A DNA stretch of 64,000 bases from the NCBI GenBank assembly GCA_963663145.1, contig OY760134.1:558001-622000 (forward strand). The letters are read 5' to 3'. Under the pieces are notes generated by a model. The model had not been told where the DNA came from. It worked only from the letters and a program-made list of their open reading frames with translations, and searched no databases. This document shows positions 8,750 through 18,461 of the stretch, one piece after another. Within the stretch, counting starts at the first letter, position 1. Each line of letters opens with the position of its first letter. The DNA is from Azotimanducus sp963663145 (GTDB lineage: Bacteria; Pseudomonadota; Gammaproteobacteria; Pseudomonadales; Azotimanducaceae). A program made the translations under genes and the position numbers.

Positions 8750-9676
8750 CTACAGGAGTTGCTTGAGAACGAGACTAAGCGTCCAACTCTCGAAGGTGCC
8801 AAAATCCAAGTCTGCAAGGAAGGGCGTCACGCCGTCGGAAGTGACTGGGGCGTGACTGCGAACAGTGTCCCAAAGCTTGTCTTCTTCTTCGAATGCCTTG
8901 AATCTTGCCCAACGCAACTTGGCACCGATCAAGGTTGTATCGCCAATGGCATAGTCCACGCCAAGGGCTAGTTGGAATCCGAAGACCCTATCCCCGAACG
9001 ATGTATCCATCGAGCTCATGGTGCCTGCGGCAGCGGCACGCCATTCTTCGGGGCCGAACTGCGCGAGATCATTTCTGCGCAACAGGCGATTCCCGTACTG
9101 CCCTTCGATTTTGCCAAGACCTACGCCGAGACCCACATAGGGTGTCCAGACCGAACCGCCGCGAAAATCGTAGTAGAGATTAAGGAAGATTTGCTGATTG
9201 GTAAAACCGGAAATCCCTTCCGAGGGCGGTAGCGAGGTGTCCCACTCGCTGTCCTTGGTGCCCAAGGCGGCATTGCCCGCAGAGCCGAGTTGGATGCGAC
9301 GCCAGTCCCTGCCTTGGGTTTGATGCAGGTACTCACCCTCAACGCGCAGCTTGCCAAGTCGATATCCCATCTGCATCCCGCCGACAAAGCCCGCCTCCAA
9401 GTCGAAGCTGTTGCCCCACATTTCCTGCCAATCGTTGTGCGTACAGCTCGCGTCGTTGGGCGCCGAACTCGGATCGGAGTACAGAAGCCGGTCACATCGA
9501 GTTGGGTGATTCACTCCGGAAAGCCTGGTATCCAAGCTGTCCGATTGCGAGAAACCGGCCTCCAATCCCAGATAGAAGCCCGAGTCTTTAGCCATGAGTT
9601 GCACCGGTAGGAATCCTGCGAACAGACTCAAGGCCCAGTAGCCTATGTGCGCCTTAAGGCTTGGATGGGTCATCAT
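8750..9676 (-). CDS. Outer-membrane beta-barrel protein (porin-like/OmpA-type barrel)
   Basis: The product has a signal peptide (hydrophobic segment YWALSLFAGFLPVQL, cleavage probably after LMA) and alternating aromatic beta-strands such as SGFYLGLEAGFSQSD, QIFLNLYYDF and WTPYVGLGVGLGKIEG. It ends with the strand TLSLVLKQLL. About 308 residues fit an 8-10-strand barrel. The tandem ATGATG at 9676/9673 follows GGGAGGG, and the second ATG has better spacing. The longer frame upstream is Pro/Ser/Arg-rich and unlikely to be coding. No specific substrate or function can be given. Confidence 0.75.
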   Translation of the reverse strand: MMTHPSLKAHIGYWALSLFAGFLPVQLMAKDSGFYLGLEAGFSQSDSLDTRLSGVNHPTRCDRLLYSDPSSAPNDASCTHNDWQEMWGNSFDLEAGFVGGMQMGYRLGKLRVEGEYLHQTQGRDWRRIQLGSAGNAALGTKDSEWDTSLPPSEGISGFTNQQIFLNLYYDFRGGSVWTPYVGLGVGLGKIEGQYGNRLLRRNDLAQFGPEEWRAAAAGTMSSMDTSFGDRVFGFQLALGVDYAIGDTTLIGAKLRWARFKAFEEEDKLWDTVRSHAPVTSDGVTPFLADLDFGTFESWTLSLVLKQLL

Positions 9677-9913
9677 CCCTCCCTTTTGTACAGGTTCTCT
9701 CACAGATTCCAAGTCTACCTGAGCGGGTAGTGGTGTGCGGACCGCCGGATTGGGCGCGGAGACAGGCCTCGATGTCGCGCAGGCTTGAGCGGTGGGTGAG
9801 CTGGGCGAACGCCATGCACCTGTACTGCGCGTAACGAGCATTCTGAATATCAGGTTTTAGCCTCTAGGACAGCACACTAGGGCAACCTGCGCTTGCATTG
9901 TCGGCTCTGTTAC

Positions 9914-10780
9914 CTACCCAACCTCCATAGGCAAACACTCATCACTCGCCCATTCGGAGAGCGAGCCGTCGTAAACCCGCACATCATCTCTGCCTACGAG
10001 CTTGAGGGCGAAGGCGTCGATGGTTGCGGAAATGCCTGCGCCACAATAGGCGATGGTGCGGGGCACTTTGAACATGCCGTTCATCTCCATCGCCGAGACT
10101 ATGTCGTCCGCATTTTTGAAGTGTCCGTCGCGCAGCAGTGAGTCGTATTCAACATTGATGCTGCCGGCGATGTGCCCAGCGCGTCCGTAGGGTGACTTCG
10201 CTGTTCCCGCGTGAAGTCCATTTGGAAGCGCGTTGACCGTACACACCTCCTCATCGCCGATAGCTTCGAGCACCTGACGCTGGTCGGCCCACATGGACTT
10301 GTCGAGACCGACCGTGAAATCGCCCGGAGGATACTCGGATTCGCCGGGTGTGAGCCTGCCACCCACCATGCGCCAAGCCTCAAGACCTCCATCCAGAACA
10401 CTGACCCGCTGATGTCCGCAGGAGTGCAGCATCCACCAAGCGCGCGTTGCCCACATCACATGCGACGCGCTGTACAGAACCACCTGACTGTCCGCGCCGA
10501 TACCTGCCTTGCGATAGGCTTCTTGCAGTGCTTCGGCTGACGGAAGCGTGAATCCCAGTTCGCTGCTTGAATCGGAAAACACGGACACGAGATCCATGAA
10601 CCCGCTGCCGGGAATCGAGCCTCGGCGCCACGCTTTTTCACCTGAAACTGCGGTAAATCCGCTCATGGTTCGCCTGATCTCTACCGAACAATCGTAGATG
10701 CGAAGGGTGGCATCCCCTGCTCGCAGCTGCTTAAGGAGCGCCTCGGCGCGCATCAAGTATTCGGGGTGTGTGTAGTCCAT
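9914..10780 (-). CDS. Two-domain rhodanese-type sulfurtransferase
   Basis: This 288-residue protein has two rhodanese domains. The first keeps the fold (VVLYSASHVMWATRAWWML, VLDGGLEAW) but has serine at the active-loop position. The second carries the likely catalytic cysteine near residue 246 (AYCGAGISAT). This is the arrangement of thiosulfate/3-mercaptopyruvate sulfurtransferases. The ATG follows GGGAGGAA. An upstream extension in frame is discounted because it overlaps the preceding gene. It lies 11 bases after the ycaQ-like gene in the same direction, probably one transcript. Confidence 0.86.
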   Translation of the reverse strand: MDYTHPEYLMRAEALLKQLRAGDATLRIYDCSVEIRRTMSGFTAVSGEKAWRRGSIPGSGFMDLVSVFSDSSSELGFTLPSAEALQEAYRKAGIGADSQVVLYSASHVMWATRAWWMLHSCGHQRVSVLDGGLEAWRMVGGRLTPGESEYPPGDFTVGLDKSMWADQRQVLEAIGDEEVCTVNALPNGLHAGTAKSPYGRAGHIAGSINVEYDSLLRDGHFKNADDIVSAMEMNGMFKVPRTIAYCGAGISATIDAFALKLVGRDDVRVYDGSLSEWASDECLPMEVG

Positions 10781-10791
10781 TGGGTTCCTCC

Positions 10792-11982
10792 CTAGGCTGC
10801 GCTGACCCCGAGGTCGCTTGGAGTCGTGAATGTGATGCGAATTTCGGGGCAATTGTGCCAGTCCGCGAAGCGTTTGAGTGCTCTTTCGAACAAATCGCGA
10901 AACCGCGCCATGTCCTTTGGCGGGTGCTCAAGGCACAGATGCTTGACTTCGAAGACGCCTCGCTCGCGGTGCGCCTTGCAGTCGGCGCGCCCAACGAATC
11001 TGTCGCCAAACAGAATGGGCAAACAGAAGTATCCGAATCGGCGATTGTTTAGTTCAACATAGCATTCGAGCGCATAGTCAAAGCCGTACAAGTGTCGGGT
11101 TCTTCGCCTGTGGATGAGGGCGTTGTCGAAGGGAGAGAGGAATCGTACGTGATGCTGCGCCAGACGCACGGACGCATCAAGGCGCTCGGCGCAAGCGTAG
11201 TAGGGCGTTCCTTCAATCACGAGCTTGACCAAGTGTCCGTCGGCCTTTCGGTCATTCAGGATTGTCAGCACCGCTCGGCGCAAGGCGTTGTCCCGCCGCA
11301 AATGGACCACTTCCGACACGCCCACAAGCCCGTGGGCGCGAAAGGCCGTGGCCACAAGGTGTTCGGCGAGCGCCTCAGTTGACGGCATGCGTGTTTCGAT
11401 GCCGGTGGGAATCGCCCGTTCGGGAAGTTCGTAGGATTTCTCGAATCCATCGCGCCCCACCACAATGAGGTCTCCCTGCATTTGCAGTTGCGCCAGTGCG
11501 CGTTTGATGGGTCCAAAGTCCCACCATCCGGCACCACGCCCCTTGGGCCGCTTGCTGCCCAATTCCCTCGCCTTGAGCGGGCCTTCAAGTCTGATTCGCT
11601 CTGTGATCCCGCGCAAGACTCGCGCATCCTCGTCGAGTCCCCAATGGCGCTTGCCGTTCTTGACCGCATGCATGCGCGGCAGAGCGAAGCGGAAGTCTCG
11701 CATGGGCAGATAGGAGGCGGCGTGGAACCAATACTCGAACACCTTGCGCCGCTCTATCAATCGGTCGAGGTGAGATGGCGAAAAGTCAGGCACGCGATTC
11801 CAAAGGGTATGCAGATGGGCCCGGTTGATGACTGAAATCGCGTCGATCTGCACATACCCCAAGTGTTCGATGGTGCGTTGCGTGCCCGCAAGTCCGCGAC
11901 CGAATGGCCACTGCCTAGTCAGACCCTGGGCGGAGAGCGCGATGCGTCTGAGCTTTGCGGCTGATGCCATGACCTCGCTCAT
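10792..11982 (-). CDS. YcaQ-family winged-helix DNA glycosylase
   Basis: This 396-residue protein matches the HTH_42/YcaQ family, whose characterised members unhook interstrand DNA cross-links. The family's Q-x-D catalytic segment is seen as YVQIDAISVINRAHLHTLWN near residue 43. Winged-helix repeats and the C-terminal FLSPFDNALIHRRR and CLPILFGDRFVGRADCK blocks follow. The start is ATG 11982; a second ATG four codons on, next to GCGAGGT, is possible. Co-directional with the sulfurtransferase gene. Confidence 0.85.
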   Translation of the reverse strand: MSEVMASAAKLRRIALSAQGLTRQWPFGRGLAGTQRTIEHLGYVQIDAISVINRAHLHTLWNRVPDFSPSHLDRLIERRKVFEYWFHAASYLPMRDFRFALPRMHAVKNGKRHWGLDEDARVLRGITERIRLEGPLKARELGSKRPKGRGAGWWDFGPIKRALAQLQMQGDLIVVGRDGFEKSYELPERAIPTGIETRMPSTEALAEHLVATAFRAHGLVGVSEVVHLRRDNALRRAVLTILNDRKADGHLVKLVIEGTPYYACAERLDASVRLAQHHVRFLSPFDNALIHRRRTRHLYGFDYALECYVELNNRRFGYFCLPILFGDRFVGRADCKAHRERGVFEVKHLCLEHPPKDMARFRDLFERALKRFADWHNCPEIRITFTTPSDLGVSAA

Positions 11983-12059
11983 GGCGACAAATTGCCTGCA
12001 ACTCTACACGAGCAGGAAAGTCCCGAAGCGAATCCGTAGAATGTGCGCTGCTCTTTTTC

Positions 12060-13763
12060 TTGGGTTCGCGCGTGCTTCGTCTTCTTATTGTCTTCTTTGC
12101 CCTGCTGTGTTGTGCGTCGGCCGCATGGCCGGAATCTGACCGGGTCACGGGAACCCGCGGCGTGGTGTCATCAAATTCGATTCTGGCCTCCGAAGCCGGC
12201 GTGCGAATGATCGAAATGGGTGGCAATGCGATTGATGCCGTGGTCGCGACGGGTTTTGCGCTTGCCGTGACCCATCCCTCGGCAGGCAATCTTGGCGGCG
12301 GCGGCTTCATGGTCATTCGCCTCGCCGACGGGAGTTTTGTCAGCAACGACCATCGCGAGACCGCACCGGCGTTGGCCGAGCGGGACATGTTCGTAGATGC
12401 CGACGGCAAGATGATCCCGGAGATCTCGACGCAATCTCACCTTTCGTCAGGTGTGCCCGGCACGGTCACGGGGCTCATTGACGTGCTGGAACGCTATGGC
12501 GAGCTTTCGCTCGAGCAGGTGATTGCGCCGGCGATCGCACTGGCAAAAGAGGGCTTTCCCTTAAGCGAATCACTTGCCGCAAGCATCAAGCGCAATCTTG
12601 AGAGACTCTCGCGTTTCCCTGCAGGCAAGGCCAAATTCAGCAAAGAAGGCAGTGCCTACCTAGCCGGCGAAATCTGGCGTCAGCCCGAACTTGCGGCGAC
12701 CCTAAAACGTATTGCCCGTGAAGGAAAAGCCGGTTTCTACGAAGGTGAGACGGCTGACTTGATCGTTGCCGAGATGCAGCGAGGTGGTGGTCTCATATCA
12801 CATGAGGACTTGACCAGCTATGAATCGGTCTGGCGAGAACCGCTGGTTGGCACCTACGGTCCCTATCGCATTCATTCCATGCCGCCGCCGTCATCGGGAG
12901 GGGTGTTGCTGATTCAAATGCTCAATATGCTGGAAGGTAGAAAGCTTGGTGAACTCGGCTGGAACAGTCGTGATGCGGCGCATGCGGTCATCGAAGCCGA
13001 GCGCCGCGCCTACGCGGACCGCGCAACGCATCTTGGCGATCCCGACTTCTACCAGGTGCCGATGGCCAAACTCCTTGATCCAGACTACGCGGCGGAGCGT
13101 TTCGCCGATTTCAACCCGGAAAGCGCGACGCCTTCGATCAAGGTGCAGGCGGGCATTTGGAACGAGGGCGCGGACACCACCCATGTGTCGGTCATAGACG
13201 GTGAAGGCAACGCCGTTGCCTACACCACCACCATCAATCTTGGCTATGGGTCGAAGATTGTGGTGGACGGGGCCGGTTTTCTCCTGAACAATGAAATGGA
13301 TGATTTCGCGGCGGCACCGGATGTGCCCAATGCTTTTGGCTTGCTCGGCAATGAAGCCAATTCCATCGCGCCCGCGAAGCGTATGCTGAGTTCCATGACC
13401 CCGACGATTGTGACCCATGAGGATGACGATATGATTTTCGTTACCGGGTCACCGGGCGGAAGTACCATCATCACGACAGTCATGCAGGTGGTGCTCAATT
13501 TCATTGAATACGGCATGTCGCCGGGGAAAGCGGTGGCCGCGCCGAGATTTCATCATCAATGGATGCCTGACCGCGTCATCTACGAAGATGGCGCCTTGAA
13601 TGAGGAGGTGCTCGACGCGCTTCAGGCCATGGGGCACCAGAACTTCGTGTCGTTGCCGGAAGCCTTCAGGGGAATTGGCTGCGCAAACTCGGTATTTGCG
13701 CAAGATGCCACACTCGAAGGCTTCCCTGATCCGCGTCAGGATACGGGTGCGGCTGCATTGTAG
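12060..13763 (+). CDS. ggt: Gamma-glutamyltranspeptidase precursor
   Basis: GGT hydrolyses or transfers the gamma-glutamyl group of glutathione in the periplasm. The product has a signal peptide (LRLLIVFFALLCCASAAW) and GNAIDAVVATGFALAVTHPS. The autoprocessing nucleophile is predicted as the first threonine of TTHVSVIDGEGN (about residue 373, start of the small subunit). GSPGGSTIITTVMQ follows near the C-terminus. Length (567) is normal. The start is TTG 12060 or GTG 12072, neither with a good Shine-Dalgarno. It is followed 18 bases later by tpm. Confidence 0.94.
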   Translation: MGSRVLRLLIVFFALLCCASAAWPESDRVTGTRGVVSSNSILASEAGVRMIEMGGNAIDAVVATGFALAVTHPSAGNLGGGGFMVIRLADGSFVSNDHRETAPALAERDMFVDADGKMIPEISTQSHLSSGVPGTVTGLIDVLERYGELSLEQVIAPAIALAKEGFPLSESLAASIKRNLERLSRFPAGKAKFSKEGSAYLAGEIWRQPELAATLKRIAREGKAGFYEGETADLIVAEMQRGGGLISHEDLTSYESVWREPLVGTYGPYRIHSMPPPSSGGVLLIQMLNMLEGRKLGELGWNSRDAAHAVIEAERRAYADRATHLGDPDFYQVPMAKLLDPDYAAERFADFNPESATPSIKVQAGIWNEGADTTHVSVIDGEGNAVAYTTTINLGYGSKIVVDGAGFLLNNEMDDFAAAPDVPNAFGLLGNEANSIAPAKRMLSSMTPTIVTHEDDDMIFVTGSPGGSTIITTVMQVVLNFIEYGMSPGKAVAAPRFHHQWMPDRVIYEDGALNEEVLDALQAMGHQNFVSLPEAFRGIGCANSVFAQDATLEGFPDPRQDTGAAAL

Positions 13764-13781
13764 GGAGAACAGGAATAGCGC

Positions 13782-14450
13782 ATGGAGAAGGCATTCTGGC
13801 TGGAGCGCTGGCGCGAGCATCAACTCGGTTGGCATCGAGACGACGTCAATCCCTTGCTGACGGAATATTGGTCGAGACTTGAATTAAGGGCGGGGTCGAA
13901 AGTCTTGGTCCCCTTGTGCGGAAAGACGCTGGATATGGGCTATCTGGCCTCCTTGGGGCATGAGGTGCTCGGCTGCGAACTCTCCTCGATCGCGGTCAAG
14001 GAGTTTTTCGATGAGGCGGGAATTGCGTATGAGAGCATTCAAAAAGGGCCTTTTGTGCACCATCGAGGCGGCGCCATCACCATTCTCGAAGGGGATGTAT
14101 TCGATCTTGACGCGTCCTTACTGAGCGGTGTTGCGGCGGTCTATGATCGGGGCGCACTGATCGCCTTGCCTGCCGATATGCGTGATCGTTACGTCGAACT
14201 CTTGATGCGCGCATTGCCTCAATCGGCACGCACCCTGCTGCTGTCGCTTGAATATGACCAGTCGCTGGCGGGCGGGCCGCCGTTTTCGGTGCCGGAAGCG
14301 CAGGTGCGGACGACTTATGCTGGAAGCCATGAGGTGACTCGGCTATTCTCCGAGGTGACCAGAGAGGTTCCGCCGAGATTCAGTGAGCTGGGGCTTGGCG
14401 GTTCTTCGAGCCCGGTGCGTCAAAAGGTGTGGAAGATCGTCAGGAGGTGA
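13782..14450 (+). CDS. tpm: Thiopurine S-methyltransferase
   Basis: This 222-residue SAM-dependent methyltransferase has the TPMT signatures FWLERWREHQLGWHRDDVNP, VLVPLCGKTLDMGYLASLGH (SAM loop), GCELS and VYDRGALIALPADMR. Bacterial members methylate thiopurines and also selenium and tellurium compounds. AGGGAGAA lies upstream of the ATG. The stop is five bases before the ATG of the transporter gene, so the ggt-tpm-transporter set is probably one operon. Confidence 0.92.
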   Translation: MEKAFWLERWREHQLGWHRDDVNPLLTEYWSRLELRAGSKVLVPLCGKTLDMGYLASLGHEVLGCELSSIAVKEFFDEAGIAYESIQKGPFVHHRGGAITILEGDVFDLDASLLSGVAAVYDRGALIALPADMRDRYVELLMRALPQSARTLLLSLEYDQSLAGGPPFSVPEAQVRTTYAGSHEVTRLFSEVTREVPPRFSELGLGGSSSPVRQKVWKIVRR

Positions 14451-14455
14451 AGCGC

Positions 14456-15820
14456 ATGACAGGTCCGGCAACCGACTCAAGCGACCGCAGTTGGTCCTCT
14501 CGACTCGTGTTCATCATGGCCGCCATAGGCGCGGCCGTTGGACTCGGCAATATCTGGAAGTTCCCTTACGAAGCGGGAACGGGTGGCGGCGGTGCCTTCG
14601 TGCTCGTCTACCTCTTGTGCGTGTTCTTCGTGGCGATTCCCATCCTCATCGGCGAATTGTTCATAGGGCGCATGGGTCGGCTCAGCCCGCCGCTCGCCGT
14701 TCGGGCTATCGCCGAGGAGCAGGGACGATCGCCCGCTTGGTCGATTGTCGGATGGATGGGCGTGACTGTGGCATTCGTGGTGTTGTCTTTCTACAGCGTG
14801 ATTGCTGGTTGGGCCTTCGCCTACATCTTGAAGGCACCGAGTGGTTTCGCCGGTGATCCCGGCGAGAATCTCGGTGCGCTCTTGTCGAGCCCCGGAGAGA
14901 TGATTCTCTGGCAGGCGGTGACGCTTGGCATTGCCGTGGCGATCGTCTCCGGTGGCATTCGTCACGGCGTGGAGCGAGCGGTCAAGTTCCTCATGCCGAG
15001 TCTGCTTGTGATGCTGATCATCATGATCCTCTATGCCGCGCTATATGGGAACTTCATGGCGGGCGCAGAGTTTTTGTTTGCCCCGGATTTCAGCAAGATC
15101 AGTGGCGAGGTGTTGCTTGAGGCTGTCGGTCAGGCGTTCTTCTCGGTCGGCGTGGCGGGAGGGCTGATGATGGCCTACGGTGCCTACATGTCGAAAGAGA
15201 TTTCCATTCCGAGGAGTTCGGTGATTATCGGCAGTGCGGACACGCTTGTGGCGCTGCTCGCCGGTCTTATGATTTTCCCCTTGGTGTTCGCCTTCGGACT
15301 CGACCCGGCAGAAGGTCCGGGGCTCATCTATGTCTCGTTGCCGCACGCCTTCCAAGCCATGCCCGCGGGCGGCCTTATGGGCGCGCTGTTCTTCGCCTTG
15401 CTCGCCTTTGCGGCGATCACCACCATCATCGCGGCACTCGAACCGGTAGTCGCCTATTGCCAAGATCGGTTCTCTTTGAGTCGGCCAATGATCTCCGTAC
15501 TTGCCGGTTCGGCCATTGGCCTGCTGGGCCTCGCGACCGTGTTTTCATTCAACATTTGGTCGCACATCAACCCGCTCTCCGGTCTCGGGACCTTTTCAGA
15601 CCATACGCTCTTTGACCTGCTCGACTATGGCGTGACCAATGTGCTCATGCCCCTAGGGGGTGTCGGCATCGCCGTTTTCGTGGGTTGGCGCATCAAACCC
15701 GAAGTCCTGCAAGAAGAATTCGGAGAAAAGGGCGGCCGAGGCTTCTGGATCTGGCTGCAACTCATTCGTTACCTGGCCCCCATCGCGATACTTGCGGTGT
15801 TTTGGACGAACTTGAGTTGA
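14456..15820 (+). CDS. Neurotransmitter:sodium symporter (NSS) family transporter
   Basis: This 454-residue integral membrane protein starts with the LeuT-fold helix 1 signature (AAIGAAVGLGNIWKFPYEAG), which holds the Na+ and substrate sites. Further motifs are GGGAFVLVYL, GELFIGR and FFSVGVAGGLMMAYGAY (unwound helix 6). About 11 hydrophobic helices are visible. It imports an amino acid or related amine with sodium; the substrate is unknown. The ATG lies eight bases after AGGAGG, both within the last codons of tpm. Confidence 0.92.
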   Translation: MTGPATDSSDRSWSSRLVFIMAAIGAAVGLGNIWKFPYEAGTGGGGAFVLVYLLCVFFVAIPILIGELFIGRMGRLSPPLAVRAIAEEQGRSPAWSIVGWMGVTVAFVVLSFYSVIAGWAFAYILKAPSGFAGDPGENLGALLSSPGEMILWQAVTLGIAVAIVSGGIRHGVERAVKFLMPSLLVMLIIMILYAALYGNFMAGAEFLFAPDFSKISGEVLLEAVGQAFFSVGVAGGLMMAYGAYMSKEISIPRSSVIIGSADTLVALLAGLMIFPLVFAFGLDPAEGPGLIYVSLPHAFQAMPAGGLMGALFFALLAFAAITTIIAALEPVVAYCQDRFSLSRPMISVLAGSAIGLLGLATVFSFNIWSHINPLSGLGTFSDHTLFDLLDYGVTNVLMPLGGVGIAVFVGWRIKPEVLQEEFGEKGGRGFWIWLQLIRYLAPIAILAVFWTNLS

Positions 15821-15833
15821 GGTGCTGAAACTC

Positions 15834-18461
15834 ATGGATGGCAATGCCACCGAAGTCGCCTACAACTTCGCACTCGCAAAACTGCTTCGGCTCGAAGGAT
15901 TGAACGCCCAGGCAGAGCAACGCAGAAGGTTCGGAAATGTACGCGGTCAAGCTGACGTGCTCATCGATTTCGATGATTTTGCGACGGTAATTGAAGCGGA
16001 ATTCGGCCATCCCGGCAAGAAAGATGCCGACAAGCGGTTCCCTGCCGATGCGCCGGCGGTTGTCAATGGGCTTGAGGTGCGCTTGGTCATTGCCCTTGGC
16101 TATCCCGAGCACCTTGCGAACCTGCCGGAGAGCGATGCAGAGTCCAATCTGACTGCGAGAAGTGACTTGAGGGTCGCCTATCGCTACTACGGGGAACCTT
16201 GGGGGGAAGAGTCTTCCACGTCAGTACCGAAACTTGCGGAAGTTCTGCGAAACCATTGGGTTCAAAGTGATAACGGCATAGGCATCGAGCAGGTTGTCGA
16301 GCAAGCTTCAGAGGCCATTAGGCTGGCCGGAGCGATCTTGGCGAAGACGGATTCGGACAACGAGAAGGATTCAGACGGTCCATCAACCAAGGCGCTCATC
16401 TGGCTGAACGCCCTGCTATTTCAAGAGTTGTTGGCGCGGCACTTCGATCATTCGTTGCTTCCTCCGCAACATGCAGACAAGAGAATACATCGCCCAGATC
16501 CGGAAGGCAGCGCGGGGCAATTGGCGTCCCAATGGATCGAGCTGCTTGAAATCAATTGGTGGCCTATCTTCCATATCGCCAAGGAAACTCTGAAGGCGAC
16601 ACCGGCACCGGCCAATGCGCAGGCACTCAGCGTTCTCAAGCGTGCCGCAGCGGAGATTGCCGAGACTGGTGCCATCCGAAGGCACGATGTGGCTGGGCGC
16701 ATATTTCATCGCCTTCTGGATTCGCGCAAGTTTCTGGCGACCAACTACACGACGATTCCGGCGGCCATCATTCTTGCGGGTCTTGCCTTTGACGAGCGCA
16801 GCGAGACTTGGCTCGACATCGATTTCTCCAATCCGGAGAGCGTGAAAGAACTAAGGATCGTCGATCCGGCCTGCGGGAGTGGGACCCTTCTGATGGCGGC
16901 GACCCAGGAGATACTCAAACGTGCGCGCAAGGTTGGCGATACCAGCTTCGACGAGCGTGAAGTGATTCGTTCAGTGCTTGAGAACGCACTTTATGGATTT
17001 GATGTTGTGCCCGCAGCCGTGCATTTGGCGGCATCAACCTTGTGCATGGCAGAGGCGCGTCAGCTCATTCAGGACATGCAGTTGTCGAGATTGAGACATG
17101 AAGTAGTAGAGGGGCTGCCGAGACTGGGCAGCCTGGATTTCTTGAAGACGTCTCCGAGCAAGGGTTTCGCGAGGCCTCTTGGTTTGTTTGAAGAGGAGGG
17201 CATCTCCACGCGGGTGTCTGGCTCGGGAGAATATCGGGAACAGGTGGATATGCCAAAGCGATGTCATTTGGTGATCGCCAATCCTCCGTATTCGAGGGCT
17301 GGAGGTCCCGGGGACGCGAAGAATACCGATTGGAATCCTATTTTTGGCTCCGTACTTAATGGCGAAGATGCCCAACTGATGAAGTCCGCCTTGAAGAAGG
17401 CTTTAAGTCCGACTTCGGCGAGCATGTATGCGGGGCTGGGATCGGCTTTTGTAGAGCTCGCCGACCAGCATCTTGACCACAAGGGTCGACTCGCTTTCGT
17501 GCTGCCTGGAACATTGCTATCGGGCAGTCGATGGGCAAGCATTCGTATGCTCCTGCTGAGCAACTACTGCATCGATTGGGTGATTGTCAGCCACGATCCT
17601 CGGAATCGTACCAAGCGAGAAGGATTGCCGGGGCGAAGATGGATTGCCTTTTCTGAATCCACGCGTATCGCCGAAGTGCTCGTTGTTGCCACCAAGAATA
17701 CTGAAGAGGCGCGAAATTCTCACAAGACTCGATTTGTCAATTTAATTCGCAATCCCGATGAGGCTCTTGAGGCGATCACGCTCACTCAGAGACTCTTGGC
17801 GTTGGATGAGGAGGGTATTTCGATGGAACCTTCCGCGATCAGGATTGGCGAGAGAAACTGGGGAAGCGCAGTCACCATACCGCAAAGAGACTTAACCGAG
17901 AGCCCATGGTCCTATGCTGCACTCGCTCAAACAGAGCTCTCAAGTGAGAAATTGAGACGAACCACGTCGACTGCTAAGTTCTTGGATGGCCTTCCCATAG
18001 TGGAACTTCAGAAGCTTGCCGAATGCGGCCCATACCACATGCAGATCAAGAACCCTGTCCAAGGCTTGTTCAGCATTATCGAAACGCGAGATTCATTGCA
18101 CGCTGGTATTCCGGCGCTGTGGCACCATAGCGCCACCTATAACACTACGCTCCTTGCGGCTGCGGATGCGAGATTACAGAAACGTGGTGATAAGGATGCC
18201 AAAGCTCAAGAGGCAATACTCGCCAAGCAAAGGCGCCTACATCTCGCGCTCGAGCTTGGATTGGCGCCTCAAAGACTTGCATCCGTCTTAACTGATATGC
18301 CAATGCTTGGTGTAAGGTCATGGGTCACGATTCTCTTGCACAACCCGATTTCTGGGGGGGGAGGAAGCGCTGTGCCTATGGTTCAATTCGACGCCAGGGG
18401 TTTTGATAAGGCTATTGCACGGCGGGCGTCCATATTTGGGCAGGTCCACGATCACCCATGA
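15834..18461 (+). CDS. N6-adenine DNA methyltransferase, type IIG-like, frameshifted near the C-terminus
   Basis: The class I SAM methylase core has motif I DPACGSGTLLMAA (about residue 344) and catalytic motif IV NPPY (about residue 483). The N-terminus resembles a PD-(D/E)XK nuclease (GQADVLIDFD, D41, then VIEAEFG with E54 and E56), but with E-x-E where E-x-K is usual. Single-chain restriction-methylation enzymes have this layout. The ATG follows GAGGTG; GTG 15822 is an alternative. In this frame the protein ends prematurely after a G8 tract (18354-18361). The expected C-terminus is in the next frame; with one G fewer the product would be about 957 residues. No separate restriction or specificity gene is nearby. 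Confidence 0.85.
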   Translation: MDGNATEVAYNFALAKLLRLEGLNAQAEQRRRFGNVRGQADVLIDFDDFATVIEAEFGHPGKKDADKRFPADAPAVVNGLEVRLVIALGYPEHLANLPESDAESNLTARSDLRVAYRYYGEPWGEESSTSVPKLAEVLRNHWVQSDNGIGIEQVVEQASEAIRLAGAILAKTDSDNEKDSDGPSTKALIWLNALLFQELLARHFDHSLLPPQHADKRIHRPDPEGSAGQLASQWIELLEINWWPIFHIAKETLKATPAPANAQALSVLKRAAAEIAETGAIRRHDVAGRIFHRLLDSRKFLATNYTTIPAAIILAGLAFDERSETWLDIDFSNPESVKELRIVDPACGSGTLLMAATQEILKRARKVGDTSFDEREVIRSVLENALYGFDVVPAAVHLAASTLCMAEARQLIQDMQLSRLRHEVVEGLPRLGSLDFLKTSPSKGFARPLGLFEEEGISTRVSGSGEYREQVDMPKRCHLVIANPPYSRAGGPGDAKNTDWNPIFGSVLNGEDAQLMKSALKKALSPTSASMYAGLGSAFVELADQHLDHKGRLAFVLPGTLLSGSRWASIRMLLLSNYCIDWVIVSHDPRNRTKREGLPGRRWIAFSESTRIAEVLVVATKNTEEARNSHKTRFVNLIRNPDEALEAITLTQRLLALDEEGISMEPSAIRIGERNWGSAVTIPQRDLTESPWSYAALAQTELSSEKLRRTTSTAKFLDGLPIVELQKLAECGPYHMQIKNPVQGLFSIIETRDSLHAGIPALWHHSATYNTTLLAAADARLQKRGDKDAKAQEAILAKQRRLHLALELGLAPQRLASVLTDMPMLGVRSWVTILLHNPISGGGGSAVPMVQFDARGFDKAIARRASIFGQVHDHP
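18354..18361 (+). repeat. G8 homopolymer at the methyltransferase frameshift
   Basis: Eight consecutive G residues sit where homology passes from one reading frame to the next. With G7 the frame reads through as SGGEEALCLWFNSTPG. With G8 it ends at 18461. Such tracts are classic slipped-strand switches in restriction-modification genes, but also a common assembly error site. Confidence 0.85.
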
